From NCBI GenBank assembly GCA_029962745.1, contig CM057153.1:12386446-12450445 (forward strand): a stretch of 64,000 nucleotides of DNA, read 5' to 3'. The stretch's first letter is position 1. Each line of letters begins with the position of its first letter. The position numbers were made by a program, and so were the translations under genes. The DNA is from Echinometra lucunter (Eukaryota; Echinodermata; Echinoidea; Camarodonta; Echinometridae). The notes below the pieces were generated by a model. The model was not told the DNA's origin, searched no databases, and saw only the letters and a program-made list of their open reading frames with translations. Shown in pieces: positions 24,945 to 33,967 of this stretch.

Positions 24945-26217
24945 CCTCCCTCTCCTCCCCCTTCTCTTCTTCTCTTTATTTTTCTTCCTCTTCCGCTATG
25001 ACTTTAAGGAGTGGCGGCCTCGCTCTTGGGAACTCTTTGTGGAATCCTGGTCATCTATGGCGTTGTAGTTTCTGCTCTGCTGTATTTTTCGAGGTATGAG
25101 CGAAGACCTTTGAACAGTATACTCCCATAATAAACTTGCCCCACATTGGACACCCATGGAAACACTGCTCTAAGTACAAACACACGCTCCTGGCTTGAGG
25201 AGTCTTCATTTTCGAGATGAAATGTACGTCGCGGATGGTGTGGCCCTACAGTGGAACATATTCTAAATGATAGCTGAATCCACTCCAAAGCAGTGGTTAG
25301 AATGACTCATTACTAGAAAATAGATTTAATCATTTAACACGATAAAACTACTTTCGAAAAATCAACTCAAATGCAGTTTTCAAAGCCTATTGTAGGCCTA
25401 CTATCCTTACAAATCATGTTCGGATTACGTAATAAGCTATTGTAAAGTCCGCACAATGCTTAAGGTGATAGACAGGGCTATTGAAGTTGCCTTAAGTTGA
25501 TTTTTCGGAAGTAGTTTTTATCTTGTTATTTATGTAGCTGTTTATAGAGAGTGCAATATATATTAACCGTTGTAGAGTGTTCCGGATAAATTTGAATGTT
25601 CGATCTAAAATTAATTTTCGGGTATTCAGGTATGTAAATGTACATGTATGTATCTTTGGTACATGAATTATTGTGCGGATAAAATTACGCTTCGTTATAC
25701 AGTGAATAATACAAGCCAACATTGCAGAAAACAGGAATCGGGAGATGTTATCAACTCCTTAGTAAAATTGGACCCGCATATTATGCAGTCACAATTATCC
25801 TCTTTTTATTATTAACATTATTTTTTATTATTATCATCATCATCATTATCAATATTATTGTTATTATTGTTATTATCATTAGTGTTATTAATACTGTTGT
25901 TGTTGTTATTGTTTTTGCTATACATTATTTTCAGACGCACTCTGCAATCCCTGAAGAAAGCGAATGAGCAGCTTTCCACTGCTCGCGGGATACAATACAC
26001 CGGTCTCGAACAGGCGACCCTCGAATTACGCCATCCCTACCAAGGCATATACCTGAGCCCAAACGCAGGAGAAGAGCCGGCCACTTCTTTGGAACACTCC
26101 TACCAAAATGAAATGGTGATGAACATGCGTGGACGAAATGCAAACCACCAGGAAGCAAGAGGTCGAGACCCAGTCGCTGACTTGGATGACGAAAATTACG
26201 TCATAGCTGATCTTTGA
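13811..26217 (+). CDS. WSC-domain single-pass membrane protein, six coding exons
   Basis: Predicted exons: 13811-13889, 16103-16378, 17832-17900, 18293-18361, 25009-25093, 25935-26217. They join in frame to 286 residues with GT-AG junctions. Residues 1-23 are a signal peptide (MENYRTLLFALPVVLVLASR...). Residues 27-118 are a WSC domain (YLGCFNG, then CMASC, YAYAGVADG, CFCG, C..CSG, CGG), with three N-glycosylation sequons. Residues 119-164 are a Thr/Ser-rich stalk on two exons of exactly 69 nt. Residues 165-191 form the membrane helix, followed by a basic stop-transfer segment. The cytoplasmic tail (193-286) has tyrosines at 214, 228, 232, 249 and 281; IQYTGL fits the ITIM consensus and YQN a Grb2-type site. 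Introns 1-4 are phase 1, typical of extracellular modules. WSC domains bind carbohydrate in several families; the role here is inferred as surface receptor or adhesion. Exon choice is by eye; extra stalk exons could exist in the 6.6 kb intron 4. Confidence 0.75.
13946..13993. repeat. (TC)n microsatellite, left of a hAT-like insertion
   Basis: About 45 bp of CT dinucleotides directly followed by the insertion at 13994; the run resumes at 14334-14372. The insertion split one (TC)n tract. Confidence 0.9.
13994..14334. mobile_element. hAT-like MITE inserted in a (TC)n tract, WSC gene intron 1
   Basis: Starts CAGGGCTCATACGGGTCAGG, ends GTGTATGAACCCT (reverse complement AGGGTTCATAC). The interior has GGAAAGTCATGG and TTTCTGG repeats, typical of a widespread hAT-type element with CAGGGTTCATAC ends. 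CT-repeat flanks make the target duplication (CTCTCTCT) impossible to verify. Confidence 0.7.
14334..14372. repeat. (TC)n microsatellite, right of the hAT-like insertion
   Basis: CT dinucleotide run, continuation of the tract at 13946-13993. Confidence 0.9.
14952..14980. repeat. (TA)n microsatellite
   Basis: ATATATAT run of about 28 bp in WSC gene intron 1. Confidence 0.85.
15116..15182 (-). ncRNA. Hammerhead-like motif beside (TA)n, possible Penelope-like element end
   Basis: On the minus strand CTGAAGA (15138-15144) is followed by a hairpin with CGCA/TGCG pairing, then GAAAC (GAAA at 15116-15119): the conserved core order of a hammerhead ribozyme (CUGANGA, stem II, GAAA). A (TA)n run at 15163-15182 lies directly beside it. 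Penelope-like retroelements carry hammerheads in their terminal repeats and often abut TA-rich DNA. Cleavage activity and full folding are not shown. Confidence 0.4.
15192..15242. repeat. Short interleaved inverted/direct CACTTCAAGTG motifs
   Basis: AAACTTGAAGTT, ACACTTCAAGTG and TCACTTCAAGTGTTTT follow each other within 50 bp; each is self-complementary around CTTGAAG/CTTCAAG. Small hairpin-prone stretch, no function assigned. Confidence 0.5.
16103..16378 (+). CDS. Exon 2 of the WSC gene: complete WSC domain
   Basis: This exon is exactly 276 nt, phase 1 at both ends (acceptor CAACAG before 16103, donor GTAAGT after 16378). It encodes one complete cysteine-rich WSC domain of 92 residues, from DEGYLGCFNG to KLSVFD. 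Recognisable landmarks are the N-terminal GCF, the CMASC segment, the YAYAGV strand, the CFCG turn and the closing CGG. A whole domain on one symmetric phase-1 exon is the classic shuffled-module arrangement. The tandem partial duplicate at 29-32 kb lacks a visible counterpart. Confidence 0.88.
17008..17046. repeat. (GAC)n short microsatellite
   Basis: GACGACGAC run in intron 2 of the WSC gene. Confidence 0.7.
19423..19577. repeat. Palindromic foldback element, GGGCC-GTTTCAT family copy 2
   Basis: Left end GGGGAGCGTTTCATGAAAGG, right end GTTGTTGAAACGTCCCCC. Arms are made of TCTGACA/TGTCAGA motifs. The core AGCCAATCAAAATCAAGGA is shared with other copies. The 24602 copy is the closest relative, in opposite orientation. 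Confidence 0.8.
19605..19860 (+). repeat. tRNA-derived SINE-like element
   Basis: Contains an A-box-like TGGCTCAATGGATAG at 19616-19630 and a perfect B box GGTTCGAATCC at 19660-19670. The spacing suits a polymerase III promoter, but the acceptor and anticodon stems do not fold as a normal tRNA. It continues into a non-tRNA body and ends before a poly-T/poly-A boundary near 19833-19862. A tRNA-derived SINE is more likely than a functional tRNA. Confidence 0.55.
19926..20446. mobile_element. TIR MITE with CCGGGTGTCCCAGAAAAAG ends
   Basis: Left end CCGGGTGTCCCAGAAAAAGT and right end CTTTTTCTGGGACACCCGG; the inverted repeat runs ~40 bp with one mismatch. The flanks are TA on both sides (19924-19925 and 20447-20448), consistent with a TA target duplication of Tc1/mariner type. 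No transposase ORF. Located in intron 4 of the WSC gene. Confidence 0.85.
21271..22549. mobile_element. Non-autonomous hAT-like element
   Basis: Starts CACTGGCGTACTGGAGGGG and ends TTACGCCACTG. Perfect 8-bp target duplication ATTTAAAG at 21263-21270 and 22550-22557. The interior includes GCGCTTCGCGCG boxes at ~22216-22345 that duplicate those of the element nested at 21664. Confidence 0.9.
21664..21957. mobile_element. Nested hAT-like MITE
   Basis: Starts CACTTGCGTAGCCAGG, ends CTAGCTACGCCACTG. Perfect 8-bp target duplication TGGGAGTG at 21656-21663 and 21958-21965. 294 bp, carries poly-G and GCGCGCTTCGCGCGC boxes. Inserted inside the 21271-22549 element. Confidence 0.92.
24272..24529. mobile_element. 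hAT-like MITE
   Basis: Starts CAAGGCCTTACGCA, ends TGCGTACGGTCATG. Perfect 8-bp target duplication CACAGGCT at 24264-24271 and 24530-24537. The interior resembles, in reverse orientation, the small element near 63080-63328. Confidence 0.88.
24602..24762. repeat. Palindromic foldback element, GGGCC-GTTTCAT family copy 3
   Basis: Left end GGGGGGCGTTTCATCAAC, right end TTTCATGAAACGCTCCCC. Core CCTTGATTTTGATTGGCTG is the reverse complement of the core in copy 2, so it lies in opposite orientation about 5 kb away in the same intron. Confidence 0.82.
24858..24950. repeat. (CT)n microsatellite
   Basis: CT-rich tract with two pure CTCTCT runs. It lies 60-150 bp upstream of exon 5 and adds to the polypyrimidine tract before that acceptor. 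Confidence 0.85.
25803..25918. repeat. (ATT)n / (ATC)n microsatellite
   Basis: TTATTATTATC-type triplets just upstream of exon 6 of the WSC gene; the source of poly-Ile and poly-Asn ORFs on both strands. Confidence 0.85.
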
Positions 26218-26293
26218 AAACACTGGCGATTTAAAGAGTCATGTCCTAAATTTCTTCTGTCGAGTCTACTATGTTATTTTGTCTTAATTCTTA

Positions 26294-26299
26294 AATAAA
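26294..26299 (+). terminator. Polyadenylation signal of the WSC gene
   Basis: AATAAA 77 nt after the TGA at 26215-26217; the nearest canonical signal. Short 3' UTR inferred. Confidence 0.55.
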
Positions 26300-27103
26300 T
26301 TAGCTATAGTTTTTCTTGGGGAAAAACAGAGTATTTTGTAGGATAATTAATCATTTTGCTACTACAACGACCATAGATTTATATACATATACATGGTATA
26401 TGAATCAAGATAATTATTTAAAATGGAACGGGTATCCTGTGAAGGTGTCCATTCTAGGAGCCGCGGAGCGTTTTTGAAAGGGGGGGGGGGGGCTGAGCAT
26501 GCGGAGAAGCATAATCATTGACACGTTACCCTATAGAGGCCAACGTGTCTACTAAAAAAAATTGGGGCTGCACCTTCCCCTCCCCCCACCCCCGGCTCCA
26601 TGGCCCATATTTTGTAACTTTCTTATTAAACGAGTGTTCGCCTGTTTGTTTGTTTTTTTCAACATGTTATTAGTGAACTGATTAGTTTTTCGTATTGTTA
26701 GATTGATTTGTATTTTTTTTTAATAGATTCAGCAAATTGTGTATCACTTCTAATTCAAGGTGACATTTAAAAACACACCTTAAACTCTCAAAATACAAAC
26801 CCCATTTAAATATATAACTTATATCTCGGTAAATTTTCTTATCTCTCCGAATTCATATGCGTCTCATTACCGTGATATAGTCGCATAAATTTAGAATCTC
26901 TGCATCATCAGAAGACACGAAATCCTATTCTTTTTAGGAACCATGGGAACAGACGCCGTTTTAAGCTCAGTCTAAAGACTGAGGTCTCATCTTATGCCCG
27001 TTTTATAGATGCACATCATGTTTAATTAAGCATGTATATGCCTCTGAGTTTCCTCAAAAGATTATGTATTAGACTGAGGGGGTAAAACCCTTTGTCATTT
27101 CAC
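26300..27103. other. Region downstream of the WSC gene
   Basis: No gene. CATGTATATGCCTCTGAGTT near 27030 resembles 34580-34600 downstream of the duplicated exons, suggesting that the segmental duplication extends past the stop codon. A poly-G/poly-C bounded segment at ~26453-26605 may be another degraded element. Confidence 0.45.
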
Positions 27104-27296
27104 CAGGGGCGTCAGTCTATTTTATTATATTCTGGGGGGGAACTCTCAAAAATGGTTTGGGGACATGAAATTTGGTGGGGGGACATACACGCAAAAAGAT
27201 CCCTAGCTTCAAATTTGGGGGGACATACCCCATTGTGTCCCTCGCCCTTAAAAATTGGCGTGAATTTCACTCCGTTTCCTCTGATTGACGCCCATG
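27104..27296. mobile_element. hAT-like MITE
   Basis: Starts CAGGGGCGTCAGTC, ends GATTGACGCCCATG. Perfect 8-bp target duplication CATTTCAC at 27096-27103 and 27297-27304. 193 bp. Confidence 0.9.
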
Positions 27297-27489
27297 CATT
27301 TCACAATGTCAGAAGAGAAAAGACATGATGCTTTTTATCATTCCGATGTATTTTATGCCACGCTTGAGTTGCATTTTTTTTTCTTTGTATAGTAATTCGA
27401 GCAGTATTATACAGATATTGCCTGCCTAGAGGTTTAATTTAACATTTCATTTCCCCGACGGAGTTATATTTTACTCAAGGGATTATATT

Positions 27490-27989
27490 NNNNNNNNNNN
27501 NNNNNNNNNNNNNNNNNNNNNNNNNNNNNNNNNNNNNNNNNNNNNNNNNNNNNNNNNNNNNNNNNNNNNNNNNNNNNNNNNNNNNNNNNNNNNNNNNNNN
27601 NNNNNNNNNNNNNNNNNNNNNNNNNNNNNNNNNNNNNNNNNNNNNNNNNNNNNNNNNNNNNNNNNNNNNNNNNNNNNNNNNNNNNNNNNNNNNNNNNNNN
27701 NNNNNNNNNNNNNNNNNNNNNNNNNNNNNNNNNNNNNNNNNNNNNNNNNNNNNNNNNNNNNNNNNNNNNNNNNNNNNNNNNNNNNNNNNNNNNNNNNNNN
27801 NNNNNNNNNNNNNNNNNNNNNNNNNNNNNNNNNNNNNNNNNNNNNNNNNNNNNNNNNNNNNNNNNNNNNNNNNNNNNNNNNNNNNNNNNNNNNNNNNNNN
27901 NNNNNNNNNNNNNNNNNNNNNNNNNNNNNNNNNNNNNNNNNNNNNNNNNNNNNNNNNNNNNNNNNNNNNNNNNNNNNNNNNNNNNNNNN
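27490..27989. other. Assembly gap, 500 N
   Basis: Exactly 500 N, probably a nominal gap size. It could hide the missing arm of the foldback element that begins at 27990, and possibly 5' exons of the duplicated WSC-like locus. Confidence 0.99.
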
Positions 27990-28875
27990 TGGGTCAAATG
28001 TAATGACAGTATTGTATAGTTACTCCGTTGTGTAGCCTGTGGAATTAAGTGCACTGCAATTCCAGGGAACACTAATGCTGTTTTCAATAGCGTACCCCAA
28101 AATGCATTGTCCTTAATCTCCCCGGCATGCTATGCCACTTTGGCTGTTCTTTGGTCCATTTTAGATATGAAGAATGATTTTCATTTCAAGCGCAACGAAC
28201 CATGCAAACTTCAATCATGATTTGTTTGGAATTTCCAGTGCAATATGACGGCGAATTTCAAGTCGATTGACTTAGAAAAAGAAAACATAATGGCTGCGTT
28301 TTTCAAACTGTTACTTTGATGGTTTGGAACAATAAGTTGAATGAATGTGTTCACTCATACATGAAGCTCATTTTATGTTTACCTACCAGGGTGAAAGACA
28401 ATTAAGTTTACTAATTGAAAAATTGATTAAAAATCAAATTTGGGGCATTTACTTGTAGTCACTCTTGTGTCTACTCCAGATGTAATTTAAATTTTGGACT
28501 TAACAGAAGTTTCTTCTCCTTTTTTCTTTATTTTTCCTCGTTTTCGGGGGGAGGGGGGCTGGAAAGAGATTTAGAGAGGGAAGGCTCATTATTAAATGCC
28601 TTTACATTGTGTAAGTTTAACCGTTTGTTTCCATAGTTAAGTTGAAGGGCATTTACACGTGAATGGCACACTGTCCAATTTTGCTATTTTTACTTTTGTA
28701 CCTTGGAAGAGAAAAACGGATATGTTCACTCATGCTTAAATTTTCTCTTTATGTTTGCCTACCAGATAAAAAGACCATTAAATTTCCTTTAATTTGATAT
28801 TTGATATATTGATTTTAATCAAAGTCTTCTATGAAAAATCTGAACTGGAAAAAGTGTTCACTTTCTTTTTTTTTT
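27990..28875. mobile_element. Second copy of the long foldback element, truncated at the gap
   Basis: Reverse complement of ~6290-7160 with moderate divergence. Shared blocks include CAACGAACCATGCAAACTT, CCAAAATGCATTGTCC, GTGAATGGCACACTGTCCA and ATGAAAAATCTGAACT. It ends at a T-rich run and a (GT)n-(TA)n microsatellite. The other arm is not visible and may lie in the gap. Confidence 0.75.
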
Positions 28876-28877
28876 TG

Positions 28878-28879
28878 TC

Positions 28880-28936
<57 letters not shown>
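28878..28936. repeat. (GT)n-(TA)n microsatellite
   Basis: GTGTGTGT followed by TATATATA, between the foldback copy and the hammerhead-like motif. Confidence 0.9.
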
Positions 28937-28942
<6 letters not shown>

Positions 28943-29026
28943 TAAAGGAAGTTCAAAAAATCAAAATATCAAAAGAAAAGACTAAAGTATAAATGAAGAC
29001 TCCGTTAACAAAATTTAATATAGATA

Positions 29027-29049
29027 TTTCGCCCATAGGGCTTCTTCAG
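29027..29049 (-). ncRNA. Hammerhead-like motif, possible Penelope-like element end
   Basis: Minus strand: CTGAAGA (29043-29049), then a 4-bp GCCC/GGGC stem closing a TAT loop, then GAAA (29027-29030), flanked by GATAT on one side and ATATC on the other. This is the clearest of three such motifs in the window, and again a (TA)n tract lies about 90 bp away. Activity is untested. Confidence 0.5.
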
Positions 29050-29589
29050 GATATCGTGTATGTATGCGTACATACATTCTCCACCACCACTACCACCAAC
29101 AAACATACGCATGCACACATAGCCAAACAGGCGTGGAAATCCGCTCTCTTTAAAACTTCTTTCTGTGAGGTCATAGGGATCACTTCTTTTTTAGTAGAAA
29201 TGTTTCCTCTAAACAGTGAAAATTCACTTTTAAATGAGTTATTCAAACCACTTGGACATGTTGGAGGGAATTCTATTTTTATTTGGAATGGATTCTACTG
29301 TTCTGAGTTGGATTACACTTACAAAAAGAAGTCATACAATATTATGACTCCTCAAAGGAGCCCTAACAGTATAAGCTAACCAAAGCGCTTAGGCCTATAT
29401 GGATTTCATTAGCCCGCGGTCACTGGATTCAAATTATAGAGATGCAGACTGAAATCATTTCATTGGTACGGGTTCTTATCTTATCGTTGCCACCACGCCA
29501 CGTGAACCTTTCATAAAATCCACATCGGGAATGTAACACAAATCAGACTGTCTCTATTTACTGGGCTCACATGACCCAGACTGACTACA

Positions 29590-29845
29590 ATCTAATTTCT
29601 GCGGAGTCAGATTTGACTCAGAGTGGCGTCATCTGGGAGTCGACTCTGTTCCGAGTGGAGTGGCTCGAGTTTCTGAATTGATTTGACTCGGAATGGTGTG
29701 GCGACCACTGAGAATCAAATAAATTCGAGTCTAAGTAACTCCATTCCGAGTCCAATTGGTTCCGCAGTCCGAGTCCCTTTGGCTCCGAGTAGGGTTTGCT
29801 CCCGGCCGCGGACGCCGTTCCGAGTCGGGTTTTACTCCGCAGATA
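29590..29845. repeat. Degenerate CCGAGT / ACTCGG motif cluster
   Basis: Many copies of TCCGAGT, ACTCCG and GACTCGGA in both orientations at irregular ~15-25 bp spacing, present in the duplicate locus but not seen in the matching intron of the original gene. Origin unknown. Confidence 0.5.
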
Positions 29846-31062
29846 ACAGTGTATACTTTTTATAGGTTACATAAAAATTGTATCCAATACTGGGTTTTGA
29901 AAGAAAAAAAAAGTAAGAGAAAAGCGAAAGGGGGTAACATGCATGTTAATAATGTGTAAAGTTTTAGCTAATAATGGGTAAAATTCATATGTGTAAGGTC
30001 AACTCTAAACGCAGCACTGGGTGAAATGTAACTGAACCTACTTTAGAGTGGAGCCAACCTTCTAAGGAGTAACAAATTTTCGCCCCCCCCCCCCCCCCAC
30101 ATCACCTTAGAACCTGAATACTCCACTGTAAAAAATTAACTAGAATGGAGGTTTTGCTTGTTTGTTCTGTTTGTGTTTGTGTGTTTGGGCGCGCGTGTGC
30201 GCGCATGGTTGGGTGCTTGTGTGCTTGGGTGCATGAGGGTATGTGCGTCTGCTTCATATGTTTTCTTGGATTTTTTGTAGCTACTTTGATTGAAAGGTCT
30301 ATTTTCTGGTTTGTTTGTTTTTTAGTTTTTCCTGTCTCTGTAGCAACCGGTGAGCAACAGGAGATGGAAATTTCAACCGTTGCGATGACAGTTTCCACTA
30401 ACTCTGGTAACTTTACTTTTCCGCCTTGCCTGGTACCGGTTTCAGATAATAAACAATTTTTCACACTAAAGTTTGTCGACAGATTATGATGACGATATTC
30501 TATAAATCTCATGAAGTAATTTGGTAAAGGGAACAGTCACATATCAGAAAGTGGATATGAGTTGTTGAGTTTCCTGCCGCCCCACATGAAGCATGAGAAG
30601 GAAGAGTTCTGTCTTTCTAACAAAATGACGCACTGTTGTATGTAATTTCTTCTCTTTGTTTCACTTTCAGTAAATATTTACAATTGGGCTGACTCATGGA
30701 GAAACATCGTTTCCTTCTTACTGTGTCTTACACCGTTCTAAGAAGGTTTAGAAAGTATCATTTAAATGAAATAAAATATGTGATTTAAAAGAAACATGAT
30801 CATAAACCACGAAGGAATCGCACGCACACACTTCAGATCATTTTTTTCCATACATCAGGTTTTTTATATTATGACATAAGTATAAAGTTGTTGTTTTTCT
30901 ACAGTCTCTCTTTCTCTCTCCCTCCAATCTCTCCTTATCTTTCATTTTCTTCCTCTCTTTCTTCAAGGAGTGGCGACCTTGGTCCTCGGAACTCTTTGTG
31001 GAATCCTGGTCATCTATAGCGTTGTAGTTTCTGCGGTTTTATGCTTGCAAAGGTATTAGCAA

Positions 31063-31373
31063 CACTGTAAAAAAAATTACCCGTAAAAATTACAGTAATT
31101 GGGTGGCAACTTGCTGCACGACTTTCCACCGTAATTTTTACGGTTGGACTGTATTGTAAATTACGGCTAACCACTGTATATTACGTAATAATTACCGTTA
31201 TTTTAACGGTTGGCCCATTTTATTTTATATTACCATTAAAATAACGGTAATTATTACGTAATATACAATGGTTAGCCGTAATTTACAATACAGTCCAACC
31301 GTAAAAATTACGGTAATTGGGTGGCAACTTACTGCATGACTTTCCACCGTAATTTTTACGGTAATTTTTTTTC
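31063..31373. mobile_element. Palindromic MITE, CACTGTAAAAAA ends
   Basis: Left CACTGTAAAAAAAATTACC, right GGTAATTTTTTTTCC; inner inverted pairs include GGACTGTATTGTAAATTACG / CGTAATTTACAATACAGTCC and TATTACGTAATAATTACCG. Nearly full-length palindrome of ~310 bp. It begins 10 bp after the membrane exon's donor in the duplicate locus and is absent from the original gene, so it inserted after the duplication. Confidence 0.85.
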
Positions 31374-32577
31374 CAGGGAAGGACCTTTGACAGTGGACCA
31401 CAACGAACTTGCCCGCCAATTTAGCACCCATGGAAATACTACTCTCTACACATAACTTCTGCAAGAGTGCGTGGGTTTCCTCTCCTGTATGCTTAAAGAG
31501 AGTACATTGTTGAAATAGTTGTTAAATATCAACTATGGCTAACTTCAGAGGAGGCGGATCGTCGGGTTGGGACGTTGAAAGTGGGGGTGCACGTCTTGTT
31601 TTTGGGACAAAGATGCCTAGCTCCCATGATGTTCTATCGCCTCAGGGCAAATTCGTTCTGGACGTTTACCTCAGAGTCTGTAGGTTATGATCATACTACT
31701 ATGCGTGGGTGATAACCCACGCATAACTAACTTGATAACTTTAAAGAAATTCACTTTTACTCATTTCAGTTTGGAATGTTTCTATTTCCTTAAAAATTCA
31801 GTGCGTTGGAACTAGTGCGGTACCCGAGAGCGGTATTTACACTTTTTCATTATCCTCCAACGAAGGTTGCATCCTCTTAAAACAATATTATCAGTCATTC
31901 ATGAAAGGGAGTTCATTGTCCGAATTTTTTGAAATTACTTAATATTCGGGTGGCGGGGTAGATGTATATGTTTTTTTTTATATTATTATTGTTCGTTCGG
32001 TTGCTCCTGTCCTCTATTTTGTATATTTCAAAGTTAGACAAAATTGCCTTGTGCGTCCCTATATGATAAAAGGCCTAATTTGGAGAAATTAGAACGTTAT
32101 CATTCTTGTGAGGGACAACAAGCCAATGGTAAAATTTGGGCCACAGCTATATAATTATACAATCATCAGTATATCTTTACATCAAATTTCAGACGAACTC
32201 TGCAATCCTTGAAAAAAGAGAAGAAGTCCAAGGCTCCCCAGAGACAATACACCGGTCTCGATCAGACGACCCTTGATCGCCATTCCTACCGGGGTATGTA
32301 CCCGAGTCCGAATGCAGGAGAAGTGCACCCCTACCAAAATGTGATAATGGTAAACTAGGCGAACAAAGACGCGAGAGGTCGTGAACTCGTTGATGACCCC
32401 GAGGATTACGTCATACCTTATCTTTGAATATACGTGTTTCACATACATGTACATTGTATGTGTATTTAAATATCATTAACATGATTAAGTGAATTACTTT
32501 CAGACTTATCTTAAAGCATCAGCGAATAGGGGGGGGGGGGGGTGTGGTGGGTGTGACATCCCCCTTCCCATTCAAAA

Positions 32578-32622
32578 TGCTTGTGTTCTATTAATTTTGA
32601 TCACCACTGTGTGTGTATATAC

Positions 32623-32671
<49 letters not shown>

Positions 32672-33103
32672 TGAAAATTGGTCTGCTTGGCATCTAGATA
32701 ATACAAGAATCAGAGTTGGTAGTAGAATGCCATAAAAAATAAAATTATAGATTTTAAAAGAAAACGGAGCATAGCTCTCAAAAATGAAAGGCGAAGTCAC
32801 ACTCTTCGTCAGTGCCCACGGGATGACAAAAGATGTAAATCAAAATCCTTTTCTGAAACAGACGAAAAAACACGTCTGTTTATGGGCAGACGGATTGTGA
32901 AACTCACCTTTCAAAAGAAATCAACGCGCTGAAGATGGAGATGGCCATGGCGCGAAGTAAATAACGCATCCCAAGACGCGTTGCCATGACTGCATGATGA
33001 CAATGGCGAATCTCCGGCTCCAAACCAATTTGAGAGCTATGCTCCGTTTTCTTTTAAAATCTATGATTTTATTTTTTATGGCATTCTACTACCAACTCTG
33101 ATT

Positions 33104-33181
<78 letters not shown>

Positions 33182-33213
33182 CAGTGGTGATCAAAATTAA
33201 TAGAATACAAGGC
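32578..33213. repeat. Nested palindromes with (TA)n tracts
   Basis: Outer arms: CTTGTGTTCTATTAATTTTG at 32580 and CAAAATTAATAGAATACAAG at 33194-33213, each joined to a (TA)n tract. Inner arms: AATCAGAGTTGGTAGTAGAA at ~32709 and TTCTACTACCAACTCTGATT at ~33084, continuing through a shared AAAACGGAGCATAGCTCTCA block. One inverted repeat sits within another. Confidence 0.85.
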
Positions 33214-33756
33214 AATCCAGATTTAGAGGGTTGATATTCAAAGCTTATTTGGTTTAATAATTTAAATTTACCTGATCATGAAAGAGGAACTCCTCAGCTT
33301 TTTATTGATACCTTACTTGTACTTCTGATGCCATGCATTATTGAATAAATTGATGTTAAAGACAACAGGTACAAATTCAATATTTTGCAAGTTTTTGCAA
33401 GTAAGGCTGAGATGATTACTCTCACTGATGCCTCGGTTGGCTGATTTCTTTGTACATGAACATGGCTTTGTAGGCTTTATTAATAAATGAAAGGCTGAAA
33501 AGGTTGCATTCCCCTCACTGACTGACTGTGAGGCATCAGTTACCATTCATTTCACCCATTTTACCAAAACTTGCAAAAAATGGAATCTGTACCTGTTGTC
33601 TTCCAGATCAATTTATTTGGTCGTTCGTGGCGTCACAGGTACAAGTAAGGTATCAATGAAAAGCTGAGGAGTTCTTCTTTTATACTAGGGTAAATTTAAA
33701 TTGTTAAATTAGATAAGCTGTGAATATAAGCACTCTAAAAATGGATTGCCTTTTTT
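33209..33756. repeat. Palindromic MITE
   Basis: Left GGCAATCCAGATTTAGAG and CAGCTTTTTATTGATACC; right GGTATCAATGAAAAGCTG and CTCTAAAAATGGATTGCC. Inner pair GATGCCTC / GAGGCATC. Adjacent to the nested palindromes at 32578. No transposase ORF. Confidence 0.8.
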
Positions 33757-33924
33757 ATACGCACTGTATATCACACACACACACTGCTATGTTCAGTCAA
33801 ATATTTTGCTTAAGATAGCTGGGCCATGCATTTTGATTATTTGTATTTGTTCATTTATATTTATGATTATGTCTATATTCTGTTGTCATTGTTATGTAAT
33901 TGTCACATTGTAATTTGATCAATT

Positions 33925-33935
<11 letters not shown>

Positions 33936-33967
<32 letters not shown>

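Larger units (their letters stand above)
29130..32427 (+). pseudogene. Partial tandem duplicate of the WSC gene 3' half
   Basis: Intron and exon sequence from ~17100 to 26217 recurs here in diverged form. Exon 3' (30326-30406, 81 nt, phase 1-1) encodes FPVSVATGEQQEME...; it is 12 nt longer than its counterpart because the old donor changed from GTGCAG to GTTTCC and a GTAACT downstream can serve instead. The counterpart of the second stalk exon is not intact. The membrane exon (30968-31052) has the same 85-nt length as the original and encodes GVATLVLGTLCGILVIYSVV. The tail exon (32193-32358) reads RTLQSLKK...QYTGL...YQNVIMVN and stops at TAG 32356-32358; beyond it the same frame still reads GRELVDDPEDYVIPYL to the old stop at 32425-32427. 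No signal peptide or WSC exon is visible. It is either a pseudogene or an alternative 3' cassette for the upstream gene, as the phases are compatible. Confidence 0.72.

Noticed and set aside
26453..26605. Possible further hAT-like element (CTAGGAGCCGCGG ... GGCTCCATGG)
   Set aside because: Ends are only partly complementary and the flanks match in about 5 of 8 positions; not enough to call.
27464..28087. 207-codon minus-strand ORF
   Set aside because: Almost entirely unknown residues read through the 500-N gap.
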